Of a stretch of DNA of 64,000 nucleotides, positions 37,465-48,494 are shown piece after piece. The first letter of the stretch is position 1. Each line of letters starts with the position of its first letter. The notes beneath the pieces are model-generated. The model did no database searches, was not told where the DNA came from, and was given only the letters and a program-made list of their open reading frames with translations. Source of the DNA: Campylobacter concisus (lineage in GTDB: Bacteria; Campylobacterota; Campylobacteria; Campylobacterales; Campylobacteraceae); NCBI RefSeq assembly GCF_002092855.1, contig NZ_LVLC01000012.1, positions 422,730-486,729 of the forward strand, written 5' to 3'. The position numbers and the translations under genes are program-made.

Positions 37465-38037
37465 TTATTTGATAACTTTAATAAATGAGTAGACATCGGC
37501 CACGCCGTCAATGTGCTTAGCGTACCAAATAGCATGTTTTTCTTGTTCAATGCTATCAACTACGCCGCTAAATACAACATCACAGCCAACTATGCTAACA
37601 CGCACATTTGTGCCCTCAACTATACTATCTTTAAAAAGATTTTGCTTTAAGTTTGCAAGAATTTTTAGACTATCGCATGGATATTCTGGCTTTTTGATAC
37701 GAAGATAGGTATAAATTTTTCGCACACCATCTGTACTTTTGGCTAGTTCTACTAGCTTATCTTCAAGCTCTTTACTATCAACAAGTCCGATCAGATAAGC
37801 ATCTCCGTAAAAAACCTCTATCTCGATATCGATATTGCTAAGTCCTTTTGAAAACAAAATTTTGCTTTGCAATTTGCTTTGTATAAATTTATCTCTTGTG
37901 ATCGAGTAAATACCACGTTTATCACGTGAAATAGAGTATGCATCATATACATTTAGCGGTGCAGTTGCTGGAGAAAGAACCGAAGAGCAAGAGCAAAAAA
38001 ATAGAGCTAAAAATGTAAAAACGCTAAATTTTAAAAT
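37465..38037 (-). CDS. BON-domain lipoprotein (DolP-like) with non-canonical start
   Basis: A protein of about 190 residues. The first ATG (37872) would give only 135 residues and cut the protein, but the frame is open upstream and encodes a lipoprotein signal ending in LALFFCSC and a DolP-like linker (NVYDAYSISRDKRGIYSITR). There is no ATG, GTG or TTG at the natural start: after AAAAGG the frame reads GGA TTT CTG ATT TTA AAA, so CTG at 38040 or ATT at 38037 must initiate. I list the ATT start as the better spacing. Two BON domains follow (IDIEIEVFYGDAYLIGLV; VRVSIVGCDVVFSGVV). Length equals E. coli DolP (191). Outer-membrane location is inferred. Confidence 0.65.
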   Translation of the reverse strand: MLKFSVFTFLALFFCSCSSVLSPATAPLNVYDAYSISRDKRGIYSITRDKFIQSKLQSKILFSKGLSNIDIEIEVFYGDAYLIGLVDSKELEDKLVELAKSTDGVRKIYTYLRIKKPEYPCDSLKILANLKQNLFKDSIVEGTNVRVSIVGCDVVFSGVVDSIEQEKHAIWYAKHIDGVADVYSFIKVIK

Positions 38038-38100
38038 CAGAAATCCTTTTGTAATTTCAAAAAGTTTATAGAAAATGGGCTAAAATTTATCTAAATCTGC

Positions 38101-38106
38101 TAGAAT
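38101..38106 (+). promoter_or_regulatory. -10 box of the selC promoter
   Basis: TAGAAT within ATCTGCTAGAATAACGCA, 10 bp before the tRNA-Sec 5' end, at the right distance for transcription to start just ahead of the tRNA. Confidence 0.5.
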
Positions 38107-38115
38107 AACGCACAC

Positions 38116-38213
38116 GGAGGATAAAGTAATCTGGTGATGCTCACGGGCTTCAAACCCGATGACTGGGCGGTTGACCGTCTGGTGGGGAGTTCGATTCTCT
38201 CATCCTCTCGCCA
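38116..38213 (+). tRNA. selC: tRNA-Sec (anticodon TCA)
   Basis: A 98-nt selenocysteine tRNA ending in encoded CCA (38211-38213). The anticodon loop CTTCAAA carries TCA between GGG and CCC stem arms, and the long variable arm GGCGG-TTGA-CCGTC is present. The T-arm is GGGAG-TTCGATT-CTCTC. The acceptor pairs GGAGGAT with ATCCTCT, with a wobble first pair and C-G before CCA. It reads UGA in selenoprotein messages with SelB. It lies between the BON gene and a ModAB pair; no selenoprotein gene was found here. Confidence 0.9.
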
Positions 38214-38221
38214 CTCTCATT

Positions 38222-38881
38222 TTAAATTTTACTTTTATCAAGCAAATTTATAATCCCAAACAAAATAAAGCTTAATACAACCAAAACAAGGCTTAAAATC
38301 AGCGCTTCATCACTTTTGCCATCGTATACGGCATTATAAATGGCAAGCGAAATAGTGTCTGTTTTGCCTATGATATTGCCACCCAAAATTAGTGTTATGC
38401 CAACCTCGCCAAGCCCACGCGAGATCGCTAGAACAAAAGCCGATGCTACGCTTTTCGCAACGCATGGAAAGAGCACGAAAATAGCTGTTTGAAATTTATC
38501 TTTCCCAAGGCTGTATGCTGCTTCACTTAGGCTTTTTGAAAGTGAGCCAAGAGCAGAAGCGACAGGCTTTACAAATAGTGGTAAAGAGGCTATAAAAGCA
38601 GCTAGCACAAGAGCCTTAAAACTAAAAATAATTTCTAAATTTAAAGCCTTGCCGACGATACCATTTTTGCCAAGCAGATAAAGCAGTAAAAATCCAGTCG
38701 CAATGGGCGGAAAGATGAGTGGAAAAGTTACGATCATCTCTAAAATAGCTCTAAGCTCTGTCTTACTAAAAGCTAAATAATAAGCTAAGGCCAGCCCAAA
38801 AATGATAAGTAAAGCCCCTTGGCACAAAACGACCTTTATGCTTAAAAATAGCGGGTCAAACAGCCAAGAGAGCTCTTGCAA
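38222..38881 (-). CDS. ModB-type permease, second copy
   Basis: A 219-residue permease of the ModB type with LFGLALAYYLAF-like helices, SVSKSLSEAAYSLG-like coupling motif (SLSKSLSEAAYSLGKDKFQT) and the second-half AISRGLGEVGITLILGGNIIG. It is distinct from the modB at 30074, and 8 bp downstream of its own binding protein. No ATPase gene follows within the window, so it may use the ModC at 30748, or an unlinked ATPase. The substrate could be molybdate or tungstate. Confidence 0.82.
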   Translation of the reverse strand: MQELSWLFDPLFLSIKVVLCQGALLIIFGLALAYYLAFSKTELRAILEMIVTFPLIFPPIATGFLLLYLLGKNGIVGKALNLEIIFSFKALVLAAFIASLPLFVKPVASALGSLSKSLSEAAYSLGKDKFQTAIFVLFPCVAKSVASAFVLAISRGLGEVGITLILGGNIIGKTDTISLAIYNAVYDGKSDEALILSLVLVVLSFILFGIINLLDKSKI

Positions 38882-38889
38882 ATTTCGCC

Positions 38890-39588
38890 TTATCTTATGC
38901 CAAATTTAGTGTAAATTTCTTTTGATCTCTCGCTTTTTAGCTCATTTATAAATTTCTCACAATCAGCCTTTTTATCGCATCCTTCAAGCTTCGCAGCTAC
39001 AATGTTTGCTGGAGCGTAAAGCGATTTGTCTATCAAAATAAAACTGCCAAATTCGTCTTTATGTACATTTAGTTCGGTCTGATTAATAAATCCAGCATCA
39101 ACTTCGCCGTTTAATACATAAGTAACGACTTGTGGCACGCCGGCAACCGCTAAAATTTTATCCTTTAGCTCGCCACTTAAATTTGCTTTTTGCATAAATT
39201 CATTCGCTCTTTTACCATAAACTGTCTTTACAGCATCTGGCATAGCGATCTTAGAAAGAGTTTTTAGCTCATCAACTTTTTCTATTTTCACACCTTTTTT
39301 AGTAGCTAGCACCAAAGCGCCTGAGCCTAAATTTACGTATTCAGCAATCTTTAGATCAGACTTTTTCAAAAAGTCTTCATCGCCCACGATCACGTCAGTT
39401 TTGCCCTCTTTTGCCTGCGCCATGATCGCTGTGATATTTGCAAAAGAAGTGTCGATATTTACGCCATCTTTTTTGAGATTTTGTGCGACTGCCTCAACTA
39501 TCTTTTTATATCCGCCACCAGCACTTACTAGCAAATTTTCATTGCCAAATGCAAAAATTGCAACCATTAAAAGTAAGAACTTTTTCAT
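38890..39588 (-). CDS. Molybdate/tungstate-type binding protein, second copy
   Basis: A 232-residue periplasmic protein with signal peptide MKKFLLLMVAIFAFG. The body is related to ModA-like anion-binding proteins but divergent: VSAGGGYKKIVEAVAQNLKK, SFANITAIMAQAKEGKTDVIVGDE and a GVPQVVTYVLNGEVDAGFIN segment. Two Cys (CDKKADC) near the C-terminus may form a disulfide. Its substrate cannot be told from sequence. It partners the permease that starts 8 bp downstream. Confidence 0.75.
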   Translation of the reverse strand: MKKFLLLMVAIFAFGNENLLVSAGGGYKKIVEAVAQNLKKDGVNIDTSFANITAIMAQAKEGKTDVIVGDEDFLKKSDLKIAEYVNLGSGALVLATKKGVKIEKVDELKTLSKIAMPDAVKTVYGKRANEFMQKANLSGELKDKILAVAGVPQVVTYVLNGEVDAGFINQTELNVHKDEFGSFILIDKSLYAPANIVAAKLEGCDKKADCEKFINELKSERSKEIYTKFGIR

Positions 39589-39686
39589 ATTTTTCCTTTA
39601 AAAGTAAAATTTCAAGATTTTATAAAATATACTCTTATACATTCTTAAAATATATTTTTATAATTTTTACTTTTCTACCAAAATGC

Positions 39687-39692
39687 TATAAT
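39687..39692 (+). promoter_or_regulatory. -10 box of the nicotinate phosphoribosyltransferase promoter
   Basis: TATAAT in AAATGCTATAATCACG, 22 bp before the ATG at 39714, the same short-leader arrangement as dcd and bioB. Confidence 0.55.
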
Positions 39693-39713
39693 CACGATAA
39701 AAAAAGGACAGAC

Positions 39714-40802
39714 ATGAACGAACTTGAGCTAAAGATGCAAGGCAAGATAGATAGGCTAACAGACAAGACCTTTATGCTAGATCCAAGGATCGGTGAGGGC
39801 TACTTTACGGCGAAATATTTTCTAAAAGTAAATGAGATAATTAAGCAAAATTTACCTGATCAGCATGTGACGATGCAGTTTTTCCAAAGGCGCGATGATA
39901 TCGTGCTTTGCGGCATTGACGAGGTTTTAGCCATCATCAATAAATTTGCCAAAGACCCAAGCGAGCTTGAAATTTATGCGCTTAATGATGGCGATATCAT
40001 AAACGTAAACGAGCCAGTTTTAAAGATAAGCGGCAAGTATGAGAATTTCGGCTTTTTAGAAAACGTGATCGACGCGACCCTTACTAGAAGAAGCTGCGTG
40101 GCGACAAATTCAAGAGACGTGATAAGAGCGGCAAATGGCAAGGATGTTTTTAGCATGGCAGACAGGCAAGATGACATCTGCACGCAACCAGGCGACGGCT
40201 ATGCATCATTTGTAGGCGGCATCAAAAAGGTCGCTACAGATGCTCAGGGTGAGCTTACGGGGCTAAAAGGTGGTGGTACCATGCCTCATGCACTCATTCA
40301 AATGTGCGGCGGGGATATAGTAAAAGCCTCAGAAATTTATGCTAAAACCTTTGAAAATGAGAAGATCACGGCCTTAGTGGACTATAATAACGACGTGATC
40401 ACAGATGCATTAAAGGCTGCAAATGCCCTAAAAGAGAGGCTTGGCGCGGTTAGGGTTGATACTAGTAAAAATTTGATAGATAAATATTTTGAGGACAAAG
40501 ATACGAGCAAATTTGACCCACATGGCGTTTGCAAGGAGCTTATATTTGCTCTAAGAGAGGCGCTTGATAAAGCTGGCTTTAAATACGTTAAAATCGTTGT
40601 TAGCTCAGGTTTTAGTCCTAAGATTATAGAAGATTTTGAAGCTTATAACACGCCGGTTGATACTTATGGCGTGGGAAGTTATCTTGTTAAAAATGACATT
40701 TGTGGCTTTACAGGCGATTTAGTCGAGCTAAACGGCAAAGATGAGGCTAAATTTGGTAGAAAGAATTTCGCTTCAGATAGGCTAAAGAGAGTGGAATTTT
40801 AA
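39714..40802 (+). CDS. Nicotinate phosphoribosyltransferase
   Basis: A 362-residue enzyme forming nicotinate mononucleotide from nicotinate and PRPP, the NAD salvage step. The start is the ATG at 39714 (MNELELKMQGKIDRLTDKTF), with AAAAAAGGACAGAC upstream; the frame is open further upstream into non-coding DNA. Family features are SMADRQDD, GLKGGGTMPHALIQ and the active-site ALVDYNN. The family is the short PncB type. The next gene starts 8 bp downstream. Confidence 0.85.
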   Translation: MNELELKMQGKIDRLTDKTFMLDPRIGEGYFTAKYFLKVNEIIKQNLPDQHVTMQFFQRRDDIVLCGIDEVLAIINKFAKDPSELEIYALNDGDIINVNEPVLKISGKYENFGFLENVIDATLTRRSCVATNSRDVIRAANGKDVFSMADRQDDICTQPGDGYASFVGGIKKVATDAQGELTGLKGGGTMPHALIQMCGGDIVKASEIYAKTFENEKITALVDYNNDVITDALKAANALKERLGAVRVDTSKNLIDKYFEDKDTSKFDPHGVCKELIFALREALDKAGFKYVKIVVSSGFSPKIIEDFEAYNTPVDTYGVGSYLVKNDICGFTGDLVELNGKDEAKFGRKNFASDRLKRVEF

Positions 40803-40810
40803 GAGAAAAG

Positions 40811-41308
40811 ATGAAATTTATAAAAATTTTAATATTTCTAGCGCTTTTACTAACCGCTTGCACCGCCGCAAACTACGCTAATGCCTTTGAAAAGGTTGGC
40901 ATCCTTGAAGACGGAGTTTATCGCTTTAGCCAAAATGGCATCGGGCTCAAAAAAGACCTGCTTGTAAAGGTGATCTCGGTGCAAAACGCAGAAATTCCTC
41001 ACAAAAGGATCATCTCCATGCTAAATATCCCTAAAAAATCTAAAATTATAGACTTTAAAACAAGCGATGCTGGCGTAATAGTGTGGCCATTTTACGAGTT
41101 TGAGGGCAAATTTATAACGACAATAATCGTTGAAAATATAAAAAAAGAAGATAGCGATCAAAAACTGCTTAAGATGCTTGAACTTAAGCATCCGTTTTAC
41201 TCAACGCTCCAAGCGCGAAGGAAAGGTGCTAAAGACGCCATAGACGTGAAATACGTGCTAAATTTCAAAGAGGCAAAGCTGGTAAAATCGTTTCAAAACC
41301 ACCCTTAA
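40811..41308 (+). CDS. Hypothetical lipoprotein
   Basis: A 165-residue lipoprotein with signal peptide and lipobox LTAC (MKFIKILIFLALLLTAC). The mature part begins with a two-strand region (EKVGILEDGVYRFSQNGIGL) and ends in a basic tail LQARRKGAKDAIDVKYVL. I do not recognise a family. It follows the phosphoribosyltransferase by 8 bp and is probably on the same transcript. Location in the envelope is inferred from the lipobox; no function is proposed. Confidence 0.7.
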   Translation: MKFIKILIFLALLLTACTAANYANAFEKVGILEDGVYRFSQNGIGLKKDLLVKVISVQNAEIPHKRIISMLNIPKKSKIIDFKTSDAGVIVWPFYEFEGKFITTIIVENIKKEDSDQKLLKMLELKHPFYSTLQARRKGAKDAIDVKYVLNFKEAKLVKSFQNHP

Positions 41309-41363
41309 AACTTTATTTTAAATAAATTTCATTAAAATGGCGTAATCAAAAAAAGGATCATCT

Positions 41364-42236
41364 TTGCACAATCTAAAAACCATAAACGTCGCTCACTCGC
41401 CGGACGCTGACGATATTTTCATGTATGCCGCAGTCAAATTTGGCTGGGTTAGCAGTAAAAATTTAGCCTTCACATCAAAGGCGCTTGATATAGAAACGCT
41501 AAACGAAGAGGCGCTAAAAGGCACTTACGAGGCAACAGCGATCAGCTTTGCGCTCTATCCTAAAATTTGCGATGAATTTGCACTTTTGCGCTGTGCGGTG
41601 AGCTTTGGCAATGGATATGGCCCAAAACTTATCAAGCTAAAAGATAAGCAGCTAAAGCGAAATTTCAAGGTCGCGCTATCTGGCAAAAACACGACAAATG
41701 CCCTGCTCTTTCGTATAGCCTACCCAGAGGCAAGGATCGTTTATAAAAATTTCTTAGAGATCGAAAATGCCGTACTTAGCGGCGAAGTCGATGCTGGCGT
41801 GCTTATACATGAAAGTATCTTAAATTTCTCAGACCAGCTCTGCGTGGAGCGCGAAATTTGGGACATCTGGAGCGAGCTAAACGGCGAAAATTTACCGCTT
41901 CCACTTGGTGGCATGGCGCTTAGACGAAGTCTGCCGATAACCGACGCGATCGAATGCGAGAGAGTGCTTAGTGAGGCCGTTAGGATCGCCACTTCACACA
42001 AGCTATTTTTATCTCACATGCTAATGGAGCGAAACCTCATCAGAGTTGGCAAAGAAGAGCTTAAAACGTATCTAAATTTATATGCAAATGACGAGTCTAT
42101 AAGCATGAACGAAACGCAGCTAAAAGCGCTAAATAAGCTATATCAAATAGGCTATGACAAAGGCTTTTTTGAAAAGCCGATCGACGTAAATGACTACCTA
42201 ATCCCAACTGAATACAACGAAGTAAGGTTTAGCTGA
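41364..42236 (+). CDS. mqnD: 1,4-dihydroxy-6-naphthoate synthase of the futalosine pathway
   Basis: A 290-residue enzyme of the alternative menaquinone route, converting cyclic dehypoxanthinyl futalosine to 1,4-dihydroxy-6-naphthoate. The N-terminus VAHSPDADDIFMYAAVKFGW and the later ATAISFALYPKI and GVLIHESILNF match MqnD. The TTG start at 41364 is supported by AAAAGGATCATC. It overlaps fliQ by one base. Menaquinone is the quinone of anaerobic respiration in Campylobacter, which uses this pathway. Confidence 0.87.
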   Translation: MHNLKTINVAHSPDADDIFMYAAVKFGWVSSKNLAFTSKALDIETLNEEALKGTYEATAISFALYPKICDEFALLRCAVSFGNGYGPKLIKLKDKQLKRNFKVALSGKNTTNALLFRIAYPEARIVYKNFLEIENAVLSGEVDAGVLIHESILNFSDQLCVEREIWDIWSELNGENLPLPLGGMALRRSLPITDAIECERVLSEAVRIATSHKLFLSHMLMERNLIRVGKEELKTYLNLYANDESISMNETQLKALNKLYQIGYDKGFFEKPIDVNDYLIPTEYNEVRFS

Positions 42237-42502
42237 TGCAAAGTACGCTTGTCTCACTTGGAGTTGAAACCTTTAAGATCGCCCTTTATATCAGCCTTCC
42301 GATGCTGCTAAGCGGACTAATCGCAGGTCTTATCATCTCCATTTTTCAAGCGACCACGCAGATAAACGAAACTACGCTAAGCTTCGTGCCAAAAATTTTG
42401 CTAGTTGTCGTTGTTATCATATTTTTGATGCCTTGGATGATCTCGATGATGGTTGAATTTACCACTCGCATGCTTGATTTTATACCGGAATTTATCCAGT
42501 GA
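42236..42502 (+). CDS. fliQ: Flagellar export apparatus protein FliQ
   Basis: An 88-residue membrane protein of two helices: ALYISLPMLLSGLIAGLIISIF and a second ILLVVVVIIFLMPWMISMMV. It is part of the FliPQR core of the flagellar type III export gate. Short length and the conserved FQATTQINETTLSFVPKI loop identify FliQ. It overlaps mqnD (one base) and murB (GTGA). Other flagellar genes of this gate are not in the window. Confidence 0.93.
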   Translation: MQSTLVSLGVETFKIALYISLPMLLSGLIAGLIISIFQATTQINETTLSFVPKILLVVVVIIFLMPWMISMMVEFTTRMLDFIPEFIQ

Positions 42503-43296
42503 CGAGGCTTGTTGATTTTTCTAAATTTACCTCAGTTAGAATAGGCGGCGTGCATGAAATTTTCGAGGTAAATAGCCTTGAAGATCTAAGCTCGCCTCAC
42601 TTTTTAGGCGCTGTGGTGATAGGCGGTGGCAACAACCTTCTTATCTCGCCAAATCCTCCAAAAATGGCGATGCTTGGCAAGAGCTTTGACTATATAAATT
42701 TAGAATGCTTCGGCGATAAAATTTGCCTTGAGATAGGAGCTGCGACAAAATCTGCCAAAATTTATAACTTCTGCAAGCAAAATAACATCGCGAACCTTGA
42801 GTTTTTAAAAAATATCCCAGGCACGCTTGGCGGACTTATAAAAATGAACGCTGGGTTGCTTAAATTTAGCATAAGCGACGACCTCACGCATGTGCGTCTA
42901 GCTCGTGGCTGGGTGGGTAAAGATGAGATAAGCTTTAGCTACCGTCACAGCGGCATAGACGAGGCTATTTTGGGGGCTAAATTTAAGCTTCAAAGCGGCT
43001 TTGACGCAAGCATCTCTGAAGCCATAAGCGCAAAAAGAGCAAATCAGCCAAAAGGGGCTAGCTTTGGCAGCTGCTTTGTTAATCCCCAGGGCCATTTTGC
43101 AGGGGCAATGCTAGAGGCAGTTGGACTAAAGGGATACGCAGTTGGCGGAGCGAAATTTAGCGAAGAGCACGCGAATTTTTTGATAAATTTTAACCACGCA
43201 AGCTTTGAAGACGCCATTAGCCTTATAAATTTGGCAAAAGCTAGAGTTTTAGAGAAATTTGGCGTAGAGCTTAAGACTGAAGTTTGCATTTTATAA
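42499..43296 (+). CDS. murB: UDP-N-acetylenolpyruvoylglucosamine reductase
   Basis: A 265-residue FAD enzyme that reduces the enolpyruvyl group to lactyl in UDP-MurNAc synthesis. The start is GTG at 42499, overlapping the fliQ stop as GTGA. Key segments are VVIGGGNNLLISPNPPK (FAD loop), FLKNIPGTLGGLIKMNAG and the catalytic Ser in GASFGSCFVNPQGHFAGAML. The C-terminal AKFSEEHANFLINF is also typical. It is of the short type II kind (no 200-270 insertion of E. coli MurB). Confidence 0.92.
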   Translation: MTRLVDFSKFTSVRIGGVHEIFEVNSLEDLSSPHFLGAVVIGGGNNLLISPNPPKMAMLGKSFDYINLECFGDKICLEIGAATKSAKIYNFCKQNNIANLEFLKNIPGTLGGLIKMNAGLLKFSISDDLTHVRLARGWVGKDEISFSYRHSGIDEAILGAKFKLQSGFDASISEAISAKRANQPKGASFGSCFVNPQGHFAGAMLEAVGLKGYAVGGAKFSEEHANFLINFNHASFEDAISLINLAKARVLEKFGVELKTEVCIL

Positions 43297-43304
43297 GGAC
43301 GATG

Positions 43305-43793
43305 ATGAGTGAGTTTTTGAGCGAAGTTTTTACCATTTCACTTTTGTTTATAGCAATCGGGTTTTACGCCATTTATAGGGCTAAAAAGGCGCAAAGCGAG
43401 CATGAGAAAAATGTGGCTGATTATGATAAAAATTTACTAAATTTTGCCAAAATTTTAGGCGTAAAAGATCACATAGACCTAGTTAAATTTGATGAAATTT
43501 TAGTTCAGGCCTTAGAAGAAAAACTAATTTTTAAATTTAATAAATTAACCTCGCAAGAGGAATTTCTCTCTTTTATAAAAGATGAAAATTTTAAAAATAA
43601 GCCCCAAATTTCACAAAATAATATCGATAAAGTCTTTCTCACACTTTGCGCAAGCTCGCTTGTAGAGCCACTTAAGCTTGGGATACTAAAAAACGAAGAT
43701 CAAATTTATGGATTTTTGTTTGAAAAAGAGCACCTTTTTGCTCTTATTGATAGCGCTGCACTGCTTGGCGAAAATATTATAATTTGCGAGTAA
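43305..43793 (+). CDS. Hypothetical membrane-anchored protein
   Basis: A 162-residue protein starting at MSEFLSEVFTISLLFIAIGF. A second ATG at 43302 is three bases earlier; AAGGACG upstream suits 43305. One N-terminal helix (residues 5-25) is followed by a charged cytoplasmic domain rich in Lys and Asp, ending DSAALLGENIIICE. I do not recognise a family. It lies between murB and recA, 8 bp after murB. Function unknown. Confidence 0.65.
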   Translation: MSEFLSEVFTISLLFIAIGFYAIYRAKKAQSEHEKNVADYDKNLLNFAKILGVKDHIDLVKFDEILVQALEEKLIFKFNKLTSQEEFLSFIKDENFKNKPQISQNNIDKVFLTLCASSLVEPLKLGILKNEDQIYGFLFEKEHLFALIDSAALLGENIIICE

Positions 43794-43855
43794 ATCAAGT
43801 AAAATTCATCTCTTTTTAGATAAAATCAAGCCAAATTTCAACTATAAGGTAAAAA

Positions 43856-46490
<2,635 letters not shown>

Positions 46491-46492
46491 GA

Positions 46493-47356
46493 ATGATGAA
46501 AAAATTTTGGTTAGTTTTATCTATATTTGCAGCAAGCGTCTTTGCTAGAGAGAACCCATTTATGCCTATTAGCGAGCTAAATACAAGCGTTATGACAACA
46601 AATATCATAGAAAAATTTGATAGCTTTGATTCTCTTTCGTTTAAATTTCCAAGCGATGCGGCACTTTTACTAGATGTCACTATAAGATATAGGGCGAATG
46701 ACGGTACTATAAAGGAAAAAAGGCTAGCCGATATAAATAAAACTATCGATTACAGCGATGAATTTGCTTTAAATAAGGTAAAAAATCCAGAACCAGTTGT
46801 GGCAAAAAAGCTAGATGTTTCGGTCACAATGGCAAATATGCCTAGCCAAAAAGTAAGCACTCCTGTGATAATAGAAAAAAATGAAACTAAAATTTCAAAT
46901 AAAGATAGAAATAAAACTTCAGATATGCCAACTCCAAATGTTGTAGTGATCGATCTTAGCACAGATAAAGCAAAAGAAGCTACCATAAAACCTGAACAAA
47001 AGGTGGTCGAGATAAAGATTGAGCCTAGCACAAAGCCAGTTGATAGTATAAAAAATGGAAAAGATGTTAAATTTCTAGGTTTTATAAGCTTTCTAGCCAA
47101 CGACAAAGAGCTAAAAATCGCTACAAAAGCTAAAAATTTAAAGCATTTTGCTTATGAGAAAAATAAGATCGTTCTTGACTTTGCAAAGCCGCCAAGAAGC
47201 TTTAAAACTAAGAGCTTAAAACTTGAAAATGAATATTTTAAAAATGTGATCATAGGCTGGCATGATAGATATTTCAGAGTGGTTTTAGAACTTGATAAGA
47301 TGCATAAATATAAGCTTGAAGCCTCTGAAAATGGATATGTGCTTAAGCTTTTATAG
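46493..47356 (+). CDS. CgpA-like AMIN-domain periplasmic glycoprotein
   Basis: A 287-residue periplasmic protein with signal peptide ending near AASVFA. A second ATG at 46496 may be the true start, as AGGA abuts the first. The C-terminal ~90 residues are an AMIN domain (VKFLGFISFLANDKELKI; KIVLDFAKPPRSFKTKSL), which binds peptidoglycan or localises envelope proteins. The linker holds four D/E-X-N-X-S/T sequons (Asn30, 82, 130, 140). It stands where CgpA (Cj1670c), a glycoprotein of C. jejuni, stands after eno. Role unknown. Confidence 0.8.
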   Translation: MMKKFWLVLSIFAASVFARENPFMPISELNTSVMTTNIIEKFDSFDSLSFKFPSDAALLLDVTIRYRANDGTIKEKRLADINKTIDYSDEFALNKVKNPEPVVAKKLDVSVTMANMPSQKVSTPVIIEKNETKISNKDRNKTSDMPTPNVVVIDLSTDKAKEATIKPEQKVVEIKIEPSTKPVDSIKNGKDVKFLGFISFLANDKELKIATKAKNLKHFAYEKNKIVLDFAKPPRSFKTKSLKLENEYFKNVIIGWHDRYFRVVLELDKMHKYKLEASENGYVLKLL

Positions 47357-47432
47357 TTGAATTTTAAAAAGAGTAGATTTTATAAAATTTCAAATATAAT
47401 ACTTTTCAAAATAAAAATTTAAGGTTATTGGT

Positions 47433-48494
47433 TTGAAATACCCGCTTGATTGTAAAGATAATTTTGAAAACTCATTTATATTTTGGCTCACTCGCTACGT
47501 CAAATTTAAACTTAGCTCACTTTCGAATAAAGAGCTTAGGGATCCAAAGGCGCTTGCAAGTGTGAATTACGCTCTAAGCCGCGAGATAAAAAATATAGAC
47601 CAGCTTGATGGCTTGGTAAAAGGCGCGAGAAATGCAGGACTTACTGGCATAAATACCTACTTTAATCCACTTAAAAAAATATATGAAACAATGAAATTTT
47701 ACGAGCTTAGCAGCCTAAAACAGATCGACGAAGAGCTGCTAAGCGAAATATTAGCTAGTACGACTGGTGGGCTAAGTGATGCTAGCAAGAAAAATTACCG
47801 CATCTCAGTGATAAATTTCTTTGCGTTTTTAGACAAACAAAACGAAGAGGATGGCAAGGCCCATGTTTTTGATATAAATTTAAAAAACTGGGGTGGAGTG
47901 AGTGGCAATAAAGGGCAAAAGTTACCTGAGTTTATGGGCGAAGATGAGGTCAAGAAATTTCTTGATGCGATCGAGGAGAGTGATTTTAAGCAAAACTCAA
48001 ATCGAAATAAGCTCATCATCAAAACTATCATTTTTACTGGCATTCGTGTGAGCGAGGCTCTAAATTTAAAGCGAAAGGACATCACTGAAGATGGCGATCT
48101 TTTTATCATTAGGATCCGAGGCAAAGGCAACAAATACCGCATCGTTATGATAAAACGACACTTAATAGAAGCTCATCTAAACGCGATCGCAATAAACTAC
48201 ATCAACAAAGAGGGCTATCTTTTTATCAATAAAAAAGGCACCAGGCTTACGCAGGCTTATGTTAGCCGCATAGTTGAGCAAATTTTATTTAAAGCTGGTA
48301 TCAGAAAAGAGAAAAATGGTGCTCACATGCTGCGCCACACCTTTGCAACGATGCTTTACAAAAAGCAAAAAGACCTTGTTTTGGTGCAAGAAGCTCTAGG
48401 GCATGCAAGCTTAAATACCTCAAGAATTTATACTCACTTTGATAGCGACAAGCTAAAACTTGCTGCAAAAGTGGCTGAGGATCTAGCAAACTAG
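47433..48494 (+). CDS. xerH: Tyrosine recombinase XerH
   Basis: A 353-residue site-specific recombinase of the XerH type, which resolves chromosome dimers in epsilonproteobacteria. Catalytic residues are seen: Arg in FTGIRVSEALNLKR, Lys in RGKGNKYRIVM, HxxR in HMLRHTFATMLY, His in EALGHASLNTS, and Tyr in RIYTHFDSDK. The start is TTG at 47433 with AAGG eight bases before. It is longer than XerC/XerD (about 300), typical of XerH. No clear difH site was recognised around it. Confidence 0.9.
   Translation: MKYPLDCKDNFENSFIFWLTRYVKFKLSSLSNKELRDPKALASVNYALSREIKNIDQLDGLVKGARNAGLTGINTYFNPLKKIYETMKFYELSSLKQIDEELLSEILASTTGGLSDASKKNYRISVINFFAFLDKQNEEDGKAHVFDINLKNWGGVSGNKGQKLPEFMGEDEVKKFLDAIEESDFKQNSNRNKLIIKTIIFTGIRVSEALNLKRKDITEDGDLFIIRIRGKGNKYRIVMIKRHLIEAHLNAIAINYINKEGYLFINKKGTRLTQAYVSRIVEQILFKAGIRKEKNGAHMLRHTFATMLYKKQKDLVLVQEALGHASLNTSRIYTHFDSDKLKLAAKVAEDLAN

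Noticed and set aside
38101..39588. A selenoprotein with in-frame TGA near selC
   Set aside because: No broken or continued frame with a conserved TGA was seen in the adjacent genes.
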